This document shows, in pieces, positions 28,733-38,502 of a stretch of DNA of 64,000 nt. Positions within the stretch are counted from its first letter, which is position 1. The number at the start of each line of letters is the position of its first letter. Made by a program: the position numbers and the translations under genes. The DNA is taken from NCBI RefSeq assembly GCF_001956915.1, contig NZ_MLJO01000008.1, positions 109,717 to 173,716 on the forward strand, read 5' to 3'. The notes under the pieces are model-generated. The model was not told the origin of the DNA. It made no database searches and saw nothing but the letters and a program-made list of their open reading frames with translations. This DNA is from Intrasporangium flavum. Its GTDB lineage: Bacteria; Actinomycetota; Actinomycetes; Actinomycetales; Dermatophilaceae.

Positions 28733-29215
28733 ATGACCCTCGCCCTCGGCCGCCGACGCGTCGCGCTCGTCGTCGTCGGGCTGCTCGTCGCCGCGCTGGT
28801 GCTGCCGATGTTCGTCGGGGTGTTCCGCTGGCTCTCACCGAGCGACCTGCCCGACCGCTCCGACCCGGCCGTGCTCGCCGAGGAGCGCCGCCTCGAGGGG
28901 CTCGTCGAGGGCACGCCGCTGTTCACCGAGCTCGGTGCCGGCATCGACTGCCGGGTACGCCTGCTGCGCTCCGAGCCGCCGACGTCGTGGGCCTGGACGG
29001 TCTGCGTCAGCGACACCTCGCCGGCGACCTACGCCGTGCCGTTCCGCGTCGACGGCGACCAGGTGAGCTACCCCGACACCGCCGACGCCGAGCAGCAGGT
29101 GCGGCAGATGTTCCCGCCCGACCTCGTCGACGTCGCGCTCGGGAGCCCGAACGAGCTCTTCGCCGACCTCGGCATCGACCCCACGGACCTGCCGACGCCC
29201 CTGCCGCCGGGCTGA
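28733..29215 (+). CDS. Membrane-anchored protein of unknown function
   Basis: 160 residues. One N-terminal hydrophobic segment (about 9-30), then an acidic external or periplasm-side domain with two Cys (GIDCRV and WTVCVS) that could pair. The C-terminus is Pro/Leu-rich. No family recognised. Monocistronic between a terminator and a palindrome, probably translated from a leaderless mRNA. Confidence 0.7.
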   Translation: MTLALGRRRVALVVVGLLVAALVLPMFVGVFRWLSPSDLPDRSDPAVLAEERRLEGLVEGTPLFTELGAGIDCRVRLLRSEPPTSWAWTVCVSDTSPATYAVPFRVDGDQVSYPDTADAEQQVRQMFPPDLVDVALGSPNELFADLGIDPTDLPTPLPPG

Positions 29216-29226
29216 GGCGCCTCGAC

Positions 29227-29244
29227 GTGGCCGGGCCCGGCCAC
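29227..29244. terminator. Self-complementary palindrome between convergent genes
   Basis: GTGGCCGGGCCCGGCCAC is an exact 18-base palindrome in the 52-base spacer between two convergent stops; possible bidirectional terminator. Confidence 0.4.
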
Positions 29245-29267
29245 CTGCGCGACCGGGCCCGACGGCG

Positions 29268-30569
29268 TCACGCCTGGCGGGTCGTCGCGAGACTGCCGGT
29301 GCCGGACTCGATGAGGCTCGCCTCAGCGGTGCCGAACCGGATGCCGCGCCGCTCCTTGCCGAAGGCCGTGAGCACGATGACGGCGATGAACACCGGCACG
29401 ATCGTCGCGGCGAGGGCGAACGGGTAGCCGTGCGAGGTCGCGAGCGCCTCCTGGATCGGCAGGTTGAAGGCGGCCAGGCAGTTGCCGAGCTGGTAGGTGA
29501 CGCCGGGGTAGAACCCGCGGATCTCGTCGGGCGACAGCTCGGTCAGGTGGGCCGGGATGACGCCCCAGGCGCCCTGGACCATGACCTGCATGAGGAACGA
29601 CCCGAGCGCGAGCATGCCGGCGGTCTGCGAGAAGGCGAAGAGCGGGACGATCGGCAGGCCGAGCACCGCGCAGGTGATGATGACGACCTTGCGCCCGTAC
29701 CGCTCCGACAGCGCGCCGGCCACGGCCCCGCCGGCGATGGCGCCGACGTTGTAGATGACGGCGATCCACGTGGCGGTGCTCTTGGCGAGCCCGGCGCCGC
29801 CCTCCTCGGTCGCCTTGAGGAAGGTCGGGTAGACGTCCTGGGTGCCGTGACTCATCCAGTTGAACGCCGTCATGAGCAGCACGAGGAAGACGAAGCGGCG
29901 CCAGATGGCCGGGTTGGCGAGCAGCTGGCGCACCGACGTGCTCGTCTGGCGGACCCGCTCGTTGGCGTTCTGCCACACCTCCGACTCGACGACGCGCGAG
30001 CGGATGATGAAGGTGATGGTGGCCGGGATGATCGACAGCGCGAACATCCAGCGCCACGACAGCCCGAGCCACGAGCTGACGACGAGGAAGGCGAGCGAGG
30101 CAAGCAGGTAGCCCATCGAGTAGCCGCCCTGCAGGATCCCGGAGAAGAACCCGCGACGCTCGGTCGGCAGCTTCTCCATCGCGAGCGCCGCCCCGAGACC
30201 CCACTCGCCGCCCATGCCGATGCCGTAGAGCATCCGCAGCACCATGAGCACCCCGAAGTTCGGCGCGAACGCGCAGAGGAAGCCGACGACGCTGTAGAAC
30301 GCGACGCAGGTCATGAGCGGGACGCGGCGGCCGCGTCGGTCGGCCCAGAAGCCGAAGACGAACGCGCCGACCGGACGCATGACGAGCGTCATCGTCGTGA
30401 TGAAGGCCATCTGCGGCAGCGACTTGCCGAAGTCCTTGGCGATGTCGGCGTAGATGAGGACGACGAGGAAGTAGTCGAAGGCGTCCATGGCCCAGCCGAG
30501 GTAGGCGGCGGCGAACGAGTTGCGTTGGTCCGGGGTCAGTTTCGTGCGGGCTTGCGTCGGCGCTGCCAT
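29268..30569 (-). CDS. MFS transporter, sugar/organic-acid symporter type
   Basis: 433 residues with 12 helices. [16 protein letters not shown] in helix 1 and [13 protein letters not shown] after helix 2 are typical of the carboxylate/aromatic-acid (AAHS or NanT/JEN-like) branch, and [20 protein letters not shown] follows helix 4. This group usually imports organic acids with protons; the substrate is not shown. AGGGAGG precedes ATG 30569. Stands alone with a 160-base upstream spacer. Confidence 0.9.
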   Translation of the reverse strand: MAAPTQARTKLTPDQRNSFAAAYLGWAMDAFDYFLVVLIYADIAKDFGKSLPQMAFITTMTLVMRPVGAFVFGFWADRRGRRVPLMTCVAFYSVVGFLCAFAPNFGVLMVLRMLYGIGMGGEWGLGAALAMEKLPTERRGFFSGILQGGYSMGYLLASLAFLVVSSWLGLSWRWMFALSIIPATITFIIRSRVVESEVWQNANERVRQTSTSVRQLLANPAIWRRFVFLVLLMTAFNWMSHGTQDVYPTFLKATEEGGAGLAKSTATWIAVIYNVGAIAGGAVAGALSERYGRKVVIITCAVLGLPIVPLFAFSQTAGMLALGSFLMQVMVQGAWGVIPAHLTELSPDEIRGFYPGVTYQLGNCLAAFNLPIQEALATSHGYPFALAATIVPVFIAVIVLTAFGKERRGIRFGTAEASLIESGTGSLATTRQA

Positions 30570-30675
30570 GCGACCTCCCTGTCGTCATGGGACGCCGGGA
30601 TGTCCGGCGTGCCCGCTCTCGACCCGATACCTCCCGGCTGGGAAAACGCTGGGAACGAGCGGGGGAACGGGCGTC

Positions 30676-30716
30676 GGAGGGGCGTGGGAGGGGCGTGGGA
30701 GGGGCGCCGGAGGGGG
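30676..30716. repeat. 11-bp tandem repeat (ggaggggcgtg)
   Basis: Three full units at 30676, 30687 and 30698 (the last ends in cc) plus an eight-base partial copy, in the spacer between the MFS gene start and the YjbR gene stop. It may lie in the MFS promoter region. Confidence 0.7.
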
Positions 30717-30729
30717 CCCGCCGGACGCG

Positions 30730-31092
30730 TCAGCGGAGCAGGTCGGCCAGGCCGGTGTCGCCGCGGCGCCGGGGACCGCCGCGCACGTCGTAGGAGTCGA
30801 GGAGCAGCTCGGCGAGCTCGCGGGCGTCGAGCCGGTCGAGGCGGGCCCACATCGTGACGCGGTAGCGGAAGGTGTCGATGCGCACGAAGGTGTCGCGCCG
30901 CTCGGCGAGCGCCGGCCCGGTGTCCATCTCGTCGGTCCACACCTGCACCAGCTCGCGGCCGGCGTCGTCCCACCGCAGCCGGGCGAACGGGTGCCGGCCG
31001 GCGAACCACGCCGGCGAGCCCTCGTGCGCCTGCCCCTGCTCGGCGCCGGGAAGGCGTCCGCACATGAGGTCCACGTCGGCCCACGTCGCCAT
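30730..31092 (-). CDS. MmcQ/YjbR-like small protein
   Basis: 120 residues, predicted compact alpha/beta fold. WADVDLMCGRLPGAEQGQAHEGSPAW at the start (key parts LPGAEQG and GSPAWF) and TFRYRVTMWARLDRLDARELAELLLDSYDV near the end match the MmcQ/YjbR CyaY-like DNA-binding family; function is not established. ATG start 30 bases beyond the stop of the next MFS gene's upstream neighbour region, same strand. Confidence 0.8.
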   Translation of the reverse strand: MATWADVDLMCGRLPGAEQGQAHEGSPAWFAGRHPFARLRWDDAGRELVQVWTDEMDTGPALAERRDTFVRIDTFRYRVTMWARLDRLDARELAELLLDSYDVRGGPRRRGDTGLADLLR

Positions 31093-31122
31093 GCCCGCAC
31101 CGTACCCGCCCGGTCGGTCCGG

Positions 31123-32454
31123 CTAGTGGAAGGTGACCGACTCCCCCGCCTGCATCGCGGCGTAGGCCTCCGGGTCGGACTCGCGCGCGGCCCGGCGCGC
31201 CCGCCGGCGGTAGCGCAGGATCTGCACGATGCCGAGCGCCCAGACCGGGTACTGCACGGCCATCGCGGGGCGGAAGGCGTCGAGGTCCCAGGTCGAGGGC
31301 CCGGCCGGGGCCACGTGGTCGAGGACGACGCCGACGAGCGCCACGGCCGTCAGGGTCGCGACGAAGCCGCCGGTGTTGACGATGCCCGAGGCGCTGCCGA
31401 TGCGGGTGGGCGGGTTGAAGGTGCGGGCGAGGTCGAAGCCGATCATCGACCCCGGACCACCGACCGCGATGAGCACGACGAGGACCACGAGCAGCCACAG
31501 CGGCGCCCGGCCCGGCCACAGCAGCACGACGGTCCACGCGGCCACCGCGCCCGCGACGATCCACAGCACGAGGGTGCTGCGCGAGAACGGGAAGCGCATC
31601 GTCAGGGTGCCGACGAGCGGGCTCGTGACGACCGTCGTGACGACCATGACCATGAGCAGCGCGCTCGCGGTCGAGGACGACAGGCCCTGGCCGGCGACGA
31701 GGAACGGGAAGCCCCAGAGCATCGTGAACATGTTGGCCGCGAACTGCGACGTGAAGTGCGACCACAGGCCGAGCCGGGTGCCGGGCACCAGCCAGGCGTC
31801 GCGCAGGGCACGGGCGAGGGCCCGCAGCCGCAGCTCCTCGCGGTGGTGATCGGCGTAGGGCGAGTCGCGCACGACCGCGACGAGCGCGACTCCGGTGAGC
31901 ACGCCGACGGACGCCGCCACCGTGTAGGACGGCGTCCACCCGAAGTGGGCGAGGGCGGCCGCGAGCGGACCGGCGGCGGCGAGGGCGCCGAGCTGCCCGA
32001 GCACGCCGGTGATCTGGGTGACCATCGGCGTGCGCCGCGGCGAGAACCACACGGCGACGAGGCGCAGCACCGAGATGAACACCATGGCGTCGCCCATGCC
32101 GAGCAGCACCCGGCACGCGAGCGCCGCCGGGTAGGACTGGACGAACGCGAAGCCGAGCTGGGCCGCGGTGAGCAGCGTCAGCCCGATGCCGAGCAGGCGC
32201 TTGGAGCCGAACCGGTCGAGCAGCGCGCCGACGGGCAGCTGCATCGCCGCGTAGACGAGCACCTGCAGGATCGTGAACGTCGACAGCTGCGCGCTGCTGA
32301 TGCCGAACCGCTCGGCGGCCTCGAGGCCCGCGACGCCGAGCGAGGTGCGGTGGAAGACCGCGAGGACGTAGACCGAGATGGCGGCAGCCCACACCGCCCA
32401 GGCGCGACGCCCGTCGAGCGGGTACCGGAGGGCGGGTGTGGTGCTGCTCGTCAT
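31123..32454 (-). CDS. MFS transporter
   Basis: 443 residues with 12 helices. After a short cytosolic tail, helix 1 (WAAAISVYVLAVFHRTSLGV) and the motif PVGALLDRFGSKRLLG are clear; GMGDAMVFISVLRLV marks helix 4. Resembles nitrate/sugar-phosphate-like actinobacterial permeases; no substrate call. It begins four bases after the malic enzyme stop, so both are probably one operon, which hints at a C4-dicarboxylate or related substrate (inference). Confidence 0.9.
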   Translation of the reverse strand: MTSSTTPALRYPLDGRRAWAVWAAAISVYVLAVFHRTSLGVAGLEAAERFGISSAQLSTFTILQVLVYAAMQLPVGALLDRFGSKRLLGIGLTLLTAAQLGFAFVQSYPAALACRVLLGMGDAMVFISVLRLVAVWFSPRRTPMVTQITGVLGQLGALAAAGPLAAALAHFGWTPSYTVAASVGVLTGVALVAVVRDSPYADHHREELRLRALARALRDAWLVPGTRLGLWSHFTSQFAANMFTMLWGFPFLVAGQGLSSSTASALLMVMVVTTVVTSPLVGTLTMRFPFSRSTLVLWIVAGAVAAWTVVLLWPGRAPLWLLVVLVVLIAVGGPGSMIGFDLARTFNPPTRIGSASGIVNTGGFVATLTAVALVGVVLDHVAPAGPSTWDLDAFRPAMAVQYPVWALGIVQILRYRRRARRAARESDPEAYAAMQAGESVTFH

Positions 32455-32458
32455 GCCC

Positions 32459-33898
<1,440 letters not shown>

Positions 33899-34038
33899 GG
33901 GCCAATCGTCCCACGATCCGAGAAACCGCCCGAAACGCGTCCGCGGACCGGCCAGTAACCTCGGCGCGCCCGGGGGCTCCGGGCCACCCGACGCCGTCGG
34001 GGGGCCGCCGTTCCCGGGGCCCGAGCGGACCCGGACGG

Positions 34039-34044
34039 GACAAT
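34039..34044 (+). promoter_or_regulatory. -10 box of a probable leaderless promoter
   Basis: GACAAT ends six bases before the GTG of the P-type ATPase gene. No SD is visible. Confidence 0.35.
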
Positions 34045-34050
34045 GGGGGC

Positions 34051-36465
34051 GTGACCGACCTGTCGCCCGACGCCGCGCCCGGCCTGACGAGCGCCGAGGT
34101 CGCCGAGCGCGTCGCCCGTGGCCAGGTCAACCGGCTCGCCGAGCGCACGTCGCGCTCCCTCGGCGAGATCGTCCGCGCCAACGTGCTGACCCGGTTCAAC
34201 GCGATCCTCGGCGCGCTCTTCGTCCTGGTCCTCGTCACCGGCTCGTTCGCCGACGCCCTCTTCGGCGTCGTGCTCGTCGTCAACTCGGCCATCGGCATCG
34301 TCCAGGAGTACCTGGCCAAGCGGAAGCTCGACCGGCTGGCGCTGCTCAACGCCCCGACGACGCGGGTCGTGCGCGACGGCACGGTCGTCGTTGTGCCCAC
34401 CGACGAGGTCGTGCTCGACGACGTCGTCGAGCTGCGCACCGGCGACGAGGTGCCTGCCGACGGCGTCCTGACGACCAGTGCCGGCCTCGAGCTCAACGAG
34501 GCCAACCTCACCGGCGAGTCCGACCCCGTGGCCCACGGCGTCGGCGAGGCGATCCGGTCGGGCACGAGCGTCGTCGCGGGGTCGGGGCGCTACGTGGCGC
34601 AAGCCGTGGGGGCCGACGCGTACGTCAACCGGATCGCGGCCGACGCCCGGCGCTTCACCCGGACGCACTCGGAGATCCAGGCCTCGATCAACACCCTCCT
34701 GCGCTACATCACGTGGGTCATCGCGGTCGCGCTGCCGGTGACGATCTGGTCGCAGTGGCGCGCCGTCGGCGACCAGGGCTGGCGCGAGGTCGTCATCCGC
34801 TCGGCCGCCGGCGTGGTCGGGCTCGTGCCGGAGGGCCTCGTGCTCCTGACGTCGGTGGCGTTCCTGCTGTCGGCCGTGCAGCTGACCCGGCGCAGCGTCC
34901 TCGTGCAGCAGCTGCCGGCCGTCGAGGGGCTGGCCCGCGTCGACGTCGTGTGCCTCGACAAGACGGGCACGCTGACGAGCGGGGAGATCACCTTCGAGGG
35001 CGCCGAGCCGCTGGCCGGTCAGGAGGCGGGCGCCGTCCGGCTCGCCCTGGGCGCCCTGGCCGATGACCCCAACGCCAACGGCACCCTCGCGGCGGTCGGG
35101 GCCTCGGTGGCCTCGCCGGGGTGGACGCGGACGGCGTCCGTGCCGTTCAGCTCGGCCCGCAAGTGGAGCGGCGCCTCGTTCGAGCGCCACGGCACGTGGG
35201 TGCTCGGGGCCCCCGAGGTGCTGCTCGGCGACGACCCGGACGAGCTGCGCGCGCGCGTCGCGTGCCTCGCGGACTCCGGCCGACGCGTCGTGCTGCTGTG
35301 CCGCAGTGCCGCGCCCCTCGACGGTGCGACACCGCCCGCCGGCCTCGCCCCTGCGGCCCTCGTGACCCTCACCGAGCAGGTGCGCCCCGACGCCGCCGCC
35401 ACCCTCGCCTACTTCCGCGAGCAGGGCGTCGCCATCAAGGTCGTCTCGGGCGACAACCCGGTCACGGTGGCCGCGGTGGCCCGCGCCGTCGGCCTCGACG
35501 CCGGCGAGCCGGTCGACGCCCGGACGCTGCCCGAGGACCCCGACGCCCTGCGCGAGGTCCTCTCGCGCACCACGGTGTTCGGGCGCGTCACCCCCGAGCA
35601 GAAGCGCGCGTTCGTCCACGCGCTGCAGGCCGACGGGCACGTCGTCGCGATGACCGGCGACGGCGTCAACGACGCGCTGGCCCTCAAGGACGCCGACATC
35701 GGCGTGGCGATGGGCAACGGCGCGCAGGCCACCAAGGCCGTCGCCGAGCTCGTCCTGCTCGACGGACGGTTCTCGCACCTGCCCGACGTGCTGGCCGAGG
35801 GCCGACGCGTCATCGGCAACGTCGAGCGCGTGGCCAACCTCTTCGTGGCCAAGAACTCCATGAGCCTCGTCGCCATCCTCGCGGCGGCGCTCATCGCCGT
35901 GCCGTTCCCGTTCCTGCCGCGGCACCTGACCCTCGTGTCGGCCGTGACGATCGGCATCCCGGCCTTCTTCCTCGCGCTGGGGCCGAACAAGCGCCGCTAC
36001 CTGCCCGGGTTCCTGCGCCGCATCCTGCGCTTCGCGGTACCGGCGGGGGCCGTCGCCGGCCTCGCCGTCATCACCTCCTACCTGCTCGCCGGCAGCCACT
36101 ACGGGGTGCCGCGGGCCGACTTCGTCACCCGGTGCGCCCCCGAGGAGGGCACCCGCGGCGTCACCGACGTGGCGTGCTGGCAGGCCGGCACCGGGGCGAC
36201 GATCACCCTCCTCGTCGTCTTCTTCTGGATCCTCGTCATCCTGGCCCGGCCGTTCCGCGCGTGGAAGGCGGCGCTCGTCGCCTCGCTCGTCGGCGTCGCC
36301 GTGCTCGCGTTCGTCGTGCCGTTCGCGCGGACGTTCTTCACCTTCGACGCGCCACCGGCCCTCGCCTGGCAGTCGCTGGGAGTCGGGCTGGTCGGCGCCG
36401 CCCTGGTCGAGGTCGTCTACCGGACCGCCCCGAGCGTGTCGGCCGCGCACCACGTGCGCGACTGA
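34051..36465 (+). CDS. P-type cation ATPase, CtpE-like
   Basis: 804 residues. Actuator motif TGES (154-157), M4 motif VPEGL, phosphorylation motif DKTGTLT with D303, and hinge MTGDGVND are present; ten or so membrane segments. PEGLVLLTS without a following Pro, the absence of heavy-metal CPx motifs and the absence of N-terminal CxxC modules point to the CtpE group, whose mycobacterial member takes up calcium; substrate here is inference. GTG start with a likely leaderless promoter. Divergent from malic enzyme. Confidence 0.92.
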   Translation: MTDLSPDAAPGLTSAEVAERVARGQVNRLAERTSRSLGEIVRANVLTRFNAILGALFVLVLVTGSFADALFGVVLVVNSAIGIVQEYLAKRKLDRLALLNAPTTRVVRDGTVVVVPTDEVVLDDVVELRTGDEVPADGVLTTSAGLELNEANLTGESDPVAHGVGEAIRSGTSVVAGSGRYVAQAVGADAYVNRIAADARRFTRTHSEIQASINTLLRYITWVIAVALPVTIWSQWRAVGDQGWREVVIRSAAGVVGLVPEGLVLLTSVAFLLSAVQLTRRSVLVQQLPAVEGLARVDVVCLDKTGTLTSGEITFEGAEPLAGQEAGAVRLALGALADDPNANGTLAAVGASVASPGWTRTASVPFSSARKWSGASFERHGTWVLGAPEVLLGDDPDELRARVACLADSGRRVVLLCRSAAPLDGATPPAGLAPAALVTLTEQVRPDAAATLAYFREQGVAIKVVSGDNPVTVAAVARAVGLDAGEPVDARTLPEDPDALREVLSRTTVFGRVTPEQKRAFVHALQADGHVVAMTGDGVNDALALKDADIGVAMGNGAQATKAVAELVLLDGRFSHLPDVLAEGRRVIGNVERVANLFVAKNSMSLVAILAAALIAVPFPFLPRHLTLVSAVTIGIPAFFLALGPNKRRYLPGFLRRILRFAVPAGAVAGLAVITSYLLAGSHYGVPRADFVTRCAPEEGTRGVTDVACWQAGTGATITLLVVFFWILVILARPFRAWKAALVASLVGVAVLAFVVPFARTFFTFDAPPALAWQSLGVGLVGAALVEVVYRTAPSVSAAHHVRD

Positions 36466-36493
36466 CGCGTCCGGGCCCCCGGCCGGCCGGGCG

Positions 36494-36591
36494 TACACTG
36501 GAGGCAGCTCAGGGACTCCGCGTGACCTGTTGGGCGGGTAGGTTGCGCACCCGCTGCGCGCTACCCGCGCGCCGACCACCGGAGTCCCGTG
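36494..36591 (+). promoter_or_regulatory. Structured leader masking the RBS of the MFS gene
   Basis: -10 TACACT (36494-36499) begins a leader of about 83 bases. Nested pairing: P1 GGGACTCCG (36512-36520) with CGGAGTCCC (36580-36588); P2 36529-36533 with 36572-36576; P3 GCGGGTAG (36534-36541) with CTACCCGC (36561-36568); P4 GCGCA/TGCGC with loop CCCGC. The SD GGAG (36581-36584) is fully inside P1 and the GTG start follows immediately. Looks like a translational switch; no known riboswitch class was recognised. Confidence 0.55.
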
Positions 36592-37845
36592 TCACCCATC
36601 GACTCGTACCGCCGCCTCTTCGGCCTCACCGGCGCGACGTACATCGTCGTCGCCTTCTTCGCCCGCCTGCCCCTGGCCATGGCCCAGCTCGGCACGCTCC
36701 TGCTCGTCGCCGGCGCCACCGGCAGCTACGGCGCCGGCGGTTTCTGCGCCGGGGCCCTCGCCGTCGCCAACGCCGTCGGCGCCCCCTTCTGGGGTGCGCG
36801 GGCCGACCGCCTCGGCCAGCGACGCGTCGTCGCCCTGCAGTCGCTCGCCGGCGCCGCGGCCGTCGCCGGTGTCCTCGTCGTCGTCGGAACCGGGCTGCCC
36901 TGGGGCGTCGCGGCGCTCACCAGCGCGGTCGCGGGCCTCCTCCTGCCGCAGGTGGGCCCGCTCGCCCGGGTGCGCTGGCGGCCGATCACGGCCTCGACCG
37001 GCCGGCACCAGACCCGGCTCGTCGACGCCGCCTTCTCCTACGAGGGCGCGGCCGACGAGGCGTCGTTCGTGCTCGGCCCGGCCATCGTCGGTCTCGGCGT
37101 CTCGGTGGCGAGCCCCACGGCGGCGCTCGCGTTCGCGGCCGTCACGCTCGCCGTGTTCGGCACGTGGTTCGCCCTCCACGAGACCGCCGAGGTCACCCAC
37201 CGCACCACGGCGCACTCGGACGCGGCGTCGGGCCCGCTGCTGACCCCGGCGCTCGTCGTCCTCGGCGTCGCGCAGCTGCTCATCGGCTCGGTCTTCGGGT
37301 CGGTCCAGACCGGCACCTCGGTCCTCGCGACCACCGCCGGATCGCCGGGCCTGACCGGCTACCTGCACGCGCTGCTCGGCGTCGGCAGCGTCGTGGCCGG
37401 GCTCGCCGTGGCGATGCTGCCCCCGAGCGTCGGCCTGCCCCGGCGGCTGCGCTCGTTCTCCCTCGGCCTGCTCGCGCTCTCGGCGCCGCTCCTGCTCGTC
37501 GGCTCGCTCGGCGGGCTCGTGCCGGTGCTGCTCGTGCTCGGGTTCACCGTCGCGCCGTACATGATCACGACCTTCACGCTGGCCGAGCGCGTCACCCCGC
37601 CCTCGCGCACCGGGGCCGCGATGACGGCCCTCGCCGCCGCGACCGGCCTCGGCTACGCCCTCGGCGCGGCGGTCGCCGGACGGCTCGCCGACTGGGGCGG
37701 CCACACGCCGGCCTACGCCGTCACGGTCGTCGCCGGGGGCCTGGCGCTCGTCCTCGCCCTCTCGGCCCGCGGCGTCCTGGCCCGAGCCCTGGACTCTGCG
37801 CCCACCTCGGCCGCCGACGCGACCCCGGCCCCCTCGCACCCCTAG
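36589..37845 (+). CDS. MFS transporter downstream of a structured leader
   Basis: 418 residues with 12 helices. FFARLPLAMAQLGTLLLVAG in helix 1, then FWGARADRLGQRRV as motif A. Conserved loop RVRWRPITAS after helix 4. Family of actinobacterial permeases without a known substrate. The GTG start is directly behind a stem that holds the SD, so expression is probably controlled at translation. Tail is short and Pro/Ala-rich. Confidence 0.9.
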   Translation: MSPIDSYRRLFGLTGATYIVVAFFARLPLAMAQLGTLLLVAGATGSYGAGGFCAGALAVANAVGAPFWGARADRLGQRRVVALQSLAGAAAVAGVLVVVGTGLPWGVAALTSAVAGLLLPQVGPLARVRWRPITASTGRHQTRLVDAAFSYEGAADEASFVLGPAIVGLGVSVASPTAALAFAAVTLAVFGTWFALHETAEVTHRTTAHSDAASGPLLTPALVVLGVAQLLIGSVFGSVQTGTSVLATTAGSPGLTGYLHALLGVGSVVAGLAVAMLPPSVGLPRRLRSFSLGLLALSAPLLLVGSLGGLVPVLLVLGFTVAPYMITTFTLAERVTPPSRTGAAMTALAAATGLGYALGAAVAGRLADWGGHTPAYAVTVVAGGLALVLALSARGVLARALDSAPTSAADATPAPSHP

Positions 37846-37858
37846 GCGACGCCCACCA

Positions 37859-37887
37859 CGCCAACTCCGCCCGGGCCGAGTTGGCGA
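37859..37887. terminator. Hairpin after the MFS gene
   Basis: CGCCAACTC and GAGTTGGCG enclose ten bases, 13 bases beyond the MFS stop. Confidence 0.55.
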
Positions 37888-37903
37888 GCAAGCCCGGCCC
37901 CGA

Positions 37904-37993
37904 GGCGCGCCAGAACTGCGCCGTGGCGCACTTTCGGCGGTCGAATCCGCCTGGGGCGCGCCAGAACTGCGCCATGGCGCACTTTCGGCGGTC
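37904..37993. repeat. Two palindromic repeat units with 51-bp period
   Basis: Units 37904-37942 and 37955-37993 are 39 bases each and differ at one base. Each starts GGCGCGCCAGAACTGCGCC and contains the core (A/G)TGGCGCACTT. The same core GCCATGGCGCACTT recurs three times at 59.7 kb with the same period. Intergenic between MFS and GNAT genes. Confidence 0.8.
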
Positions 37994-38010
37994 ATCGCGA
38001 GGGCGCGGGT

Positions 38011-38502
38011 TCAGGGGCGCGCCAGGCGGAGGCGCATCGCCGGCCAGGCCGCCGGGGCGAAGCCGAGGTCGGTGTAGAGGCCGGCACCCTCCCCCGTCGC
38101 GTTCAGCTCGACGACGGACGCCCGGGTGTCCTCGCGGAACCAGGCGAGCACGCCCTCGACGCACGCCCGCGCCAGGCCCCGGCGTCGGGCCTCGGGGTGC
38201 GTCGCGACGTTGTTGAGCAGGCCCCACACGCCGTTCGGGTTGACCGGCGACGGCGCCTCGAACCGCAGGCCACCCATGGCCCCGGCCCCGACGCGTCCGG
38301 CGGGATCGACCGCGAGCACGACGCAGCAGCGGGCCCCGTCGATCTCGGCCTCGAACCACGACCGGGCGGCCGCCCGCCACGCGGGGTCCTCGACGCCGGG
38401 CACCCCCATCGCCGAGAACATCAGGGCCCGCAGGTCGAGGACGGCCTCGATGTCCGCGCGACCGGCCCGGCGCGTCGTCCACCCGTCGGCGAGGTCGGTC
38501 AC
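38011..38502 (-). CDS. GNAT-family N-acetyltransferase
   Basis: 163 residues. Acetyl-CoA loop VATHPEARRRGLARACVEGV (Q/RxxGxG/A type, key part RRRGLA), then a C-terminal GAGLYTDLGFAPAAWPAMRL strand typical of GNAT. Substrate unknown. The GTG start overlaps the phosphotransferase stop as GTGA, the third gene of an SRPBCC-phosphotransferase-GNAT operon. A kinase and an acetyltransferase together recall aminoglycoside-modifying enzymes, but neither is assigned to that role. Confidence 0.88.
   Translation of the reverse strand: MTDLADGWTTRRAGRADIEAVLDLRALMFSAMGVPGVEDPAWRAAARSWFEAEIDGARCCVVLAVDPAGRVGAGAMGGLRFEAPSPVNPNGVWGLLNNVATHPEARRRGLARACVEGVLAWFREDTRASVVELNATGEGAGLYTDLGFAPAAWPAMRLRLARP

Noticed and set aside
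35121..38216. Open frame of 1031 codons spanning the P-type ATPase end and the MFS gene
   Set aside because: Arg/Pro/Ala-rich shadow of two well-supported genes in another frame; no start signal.
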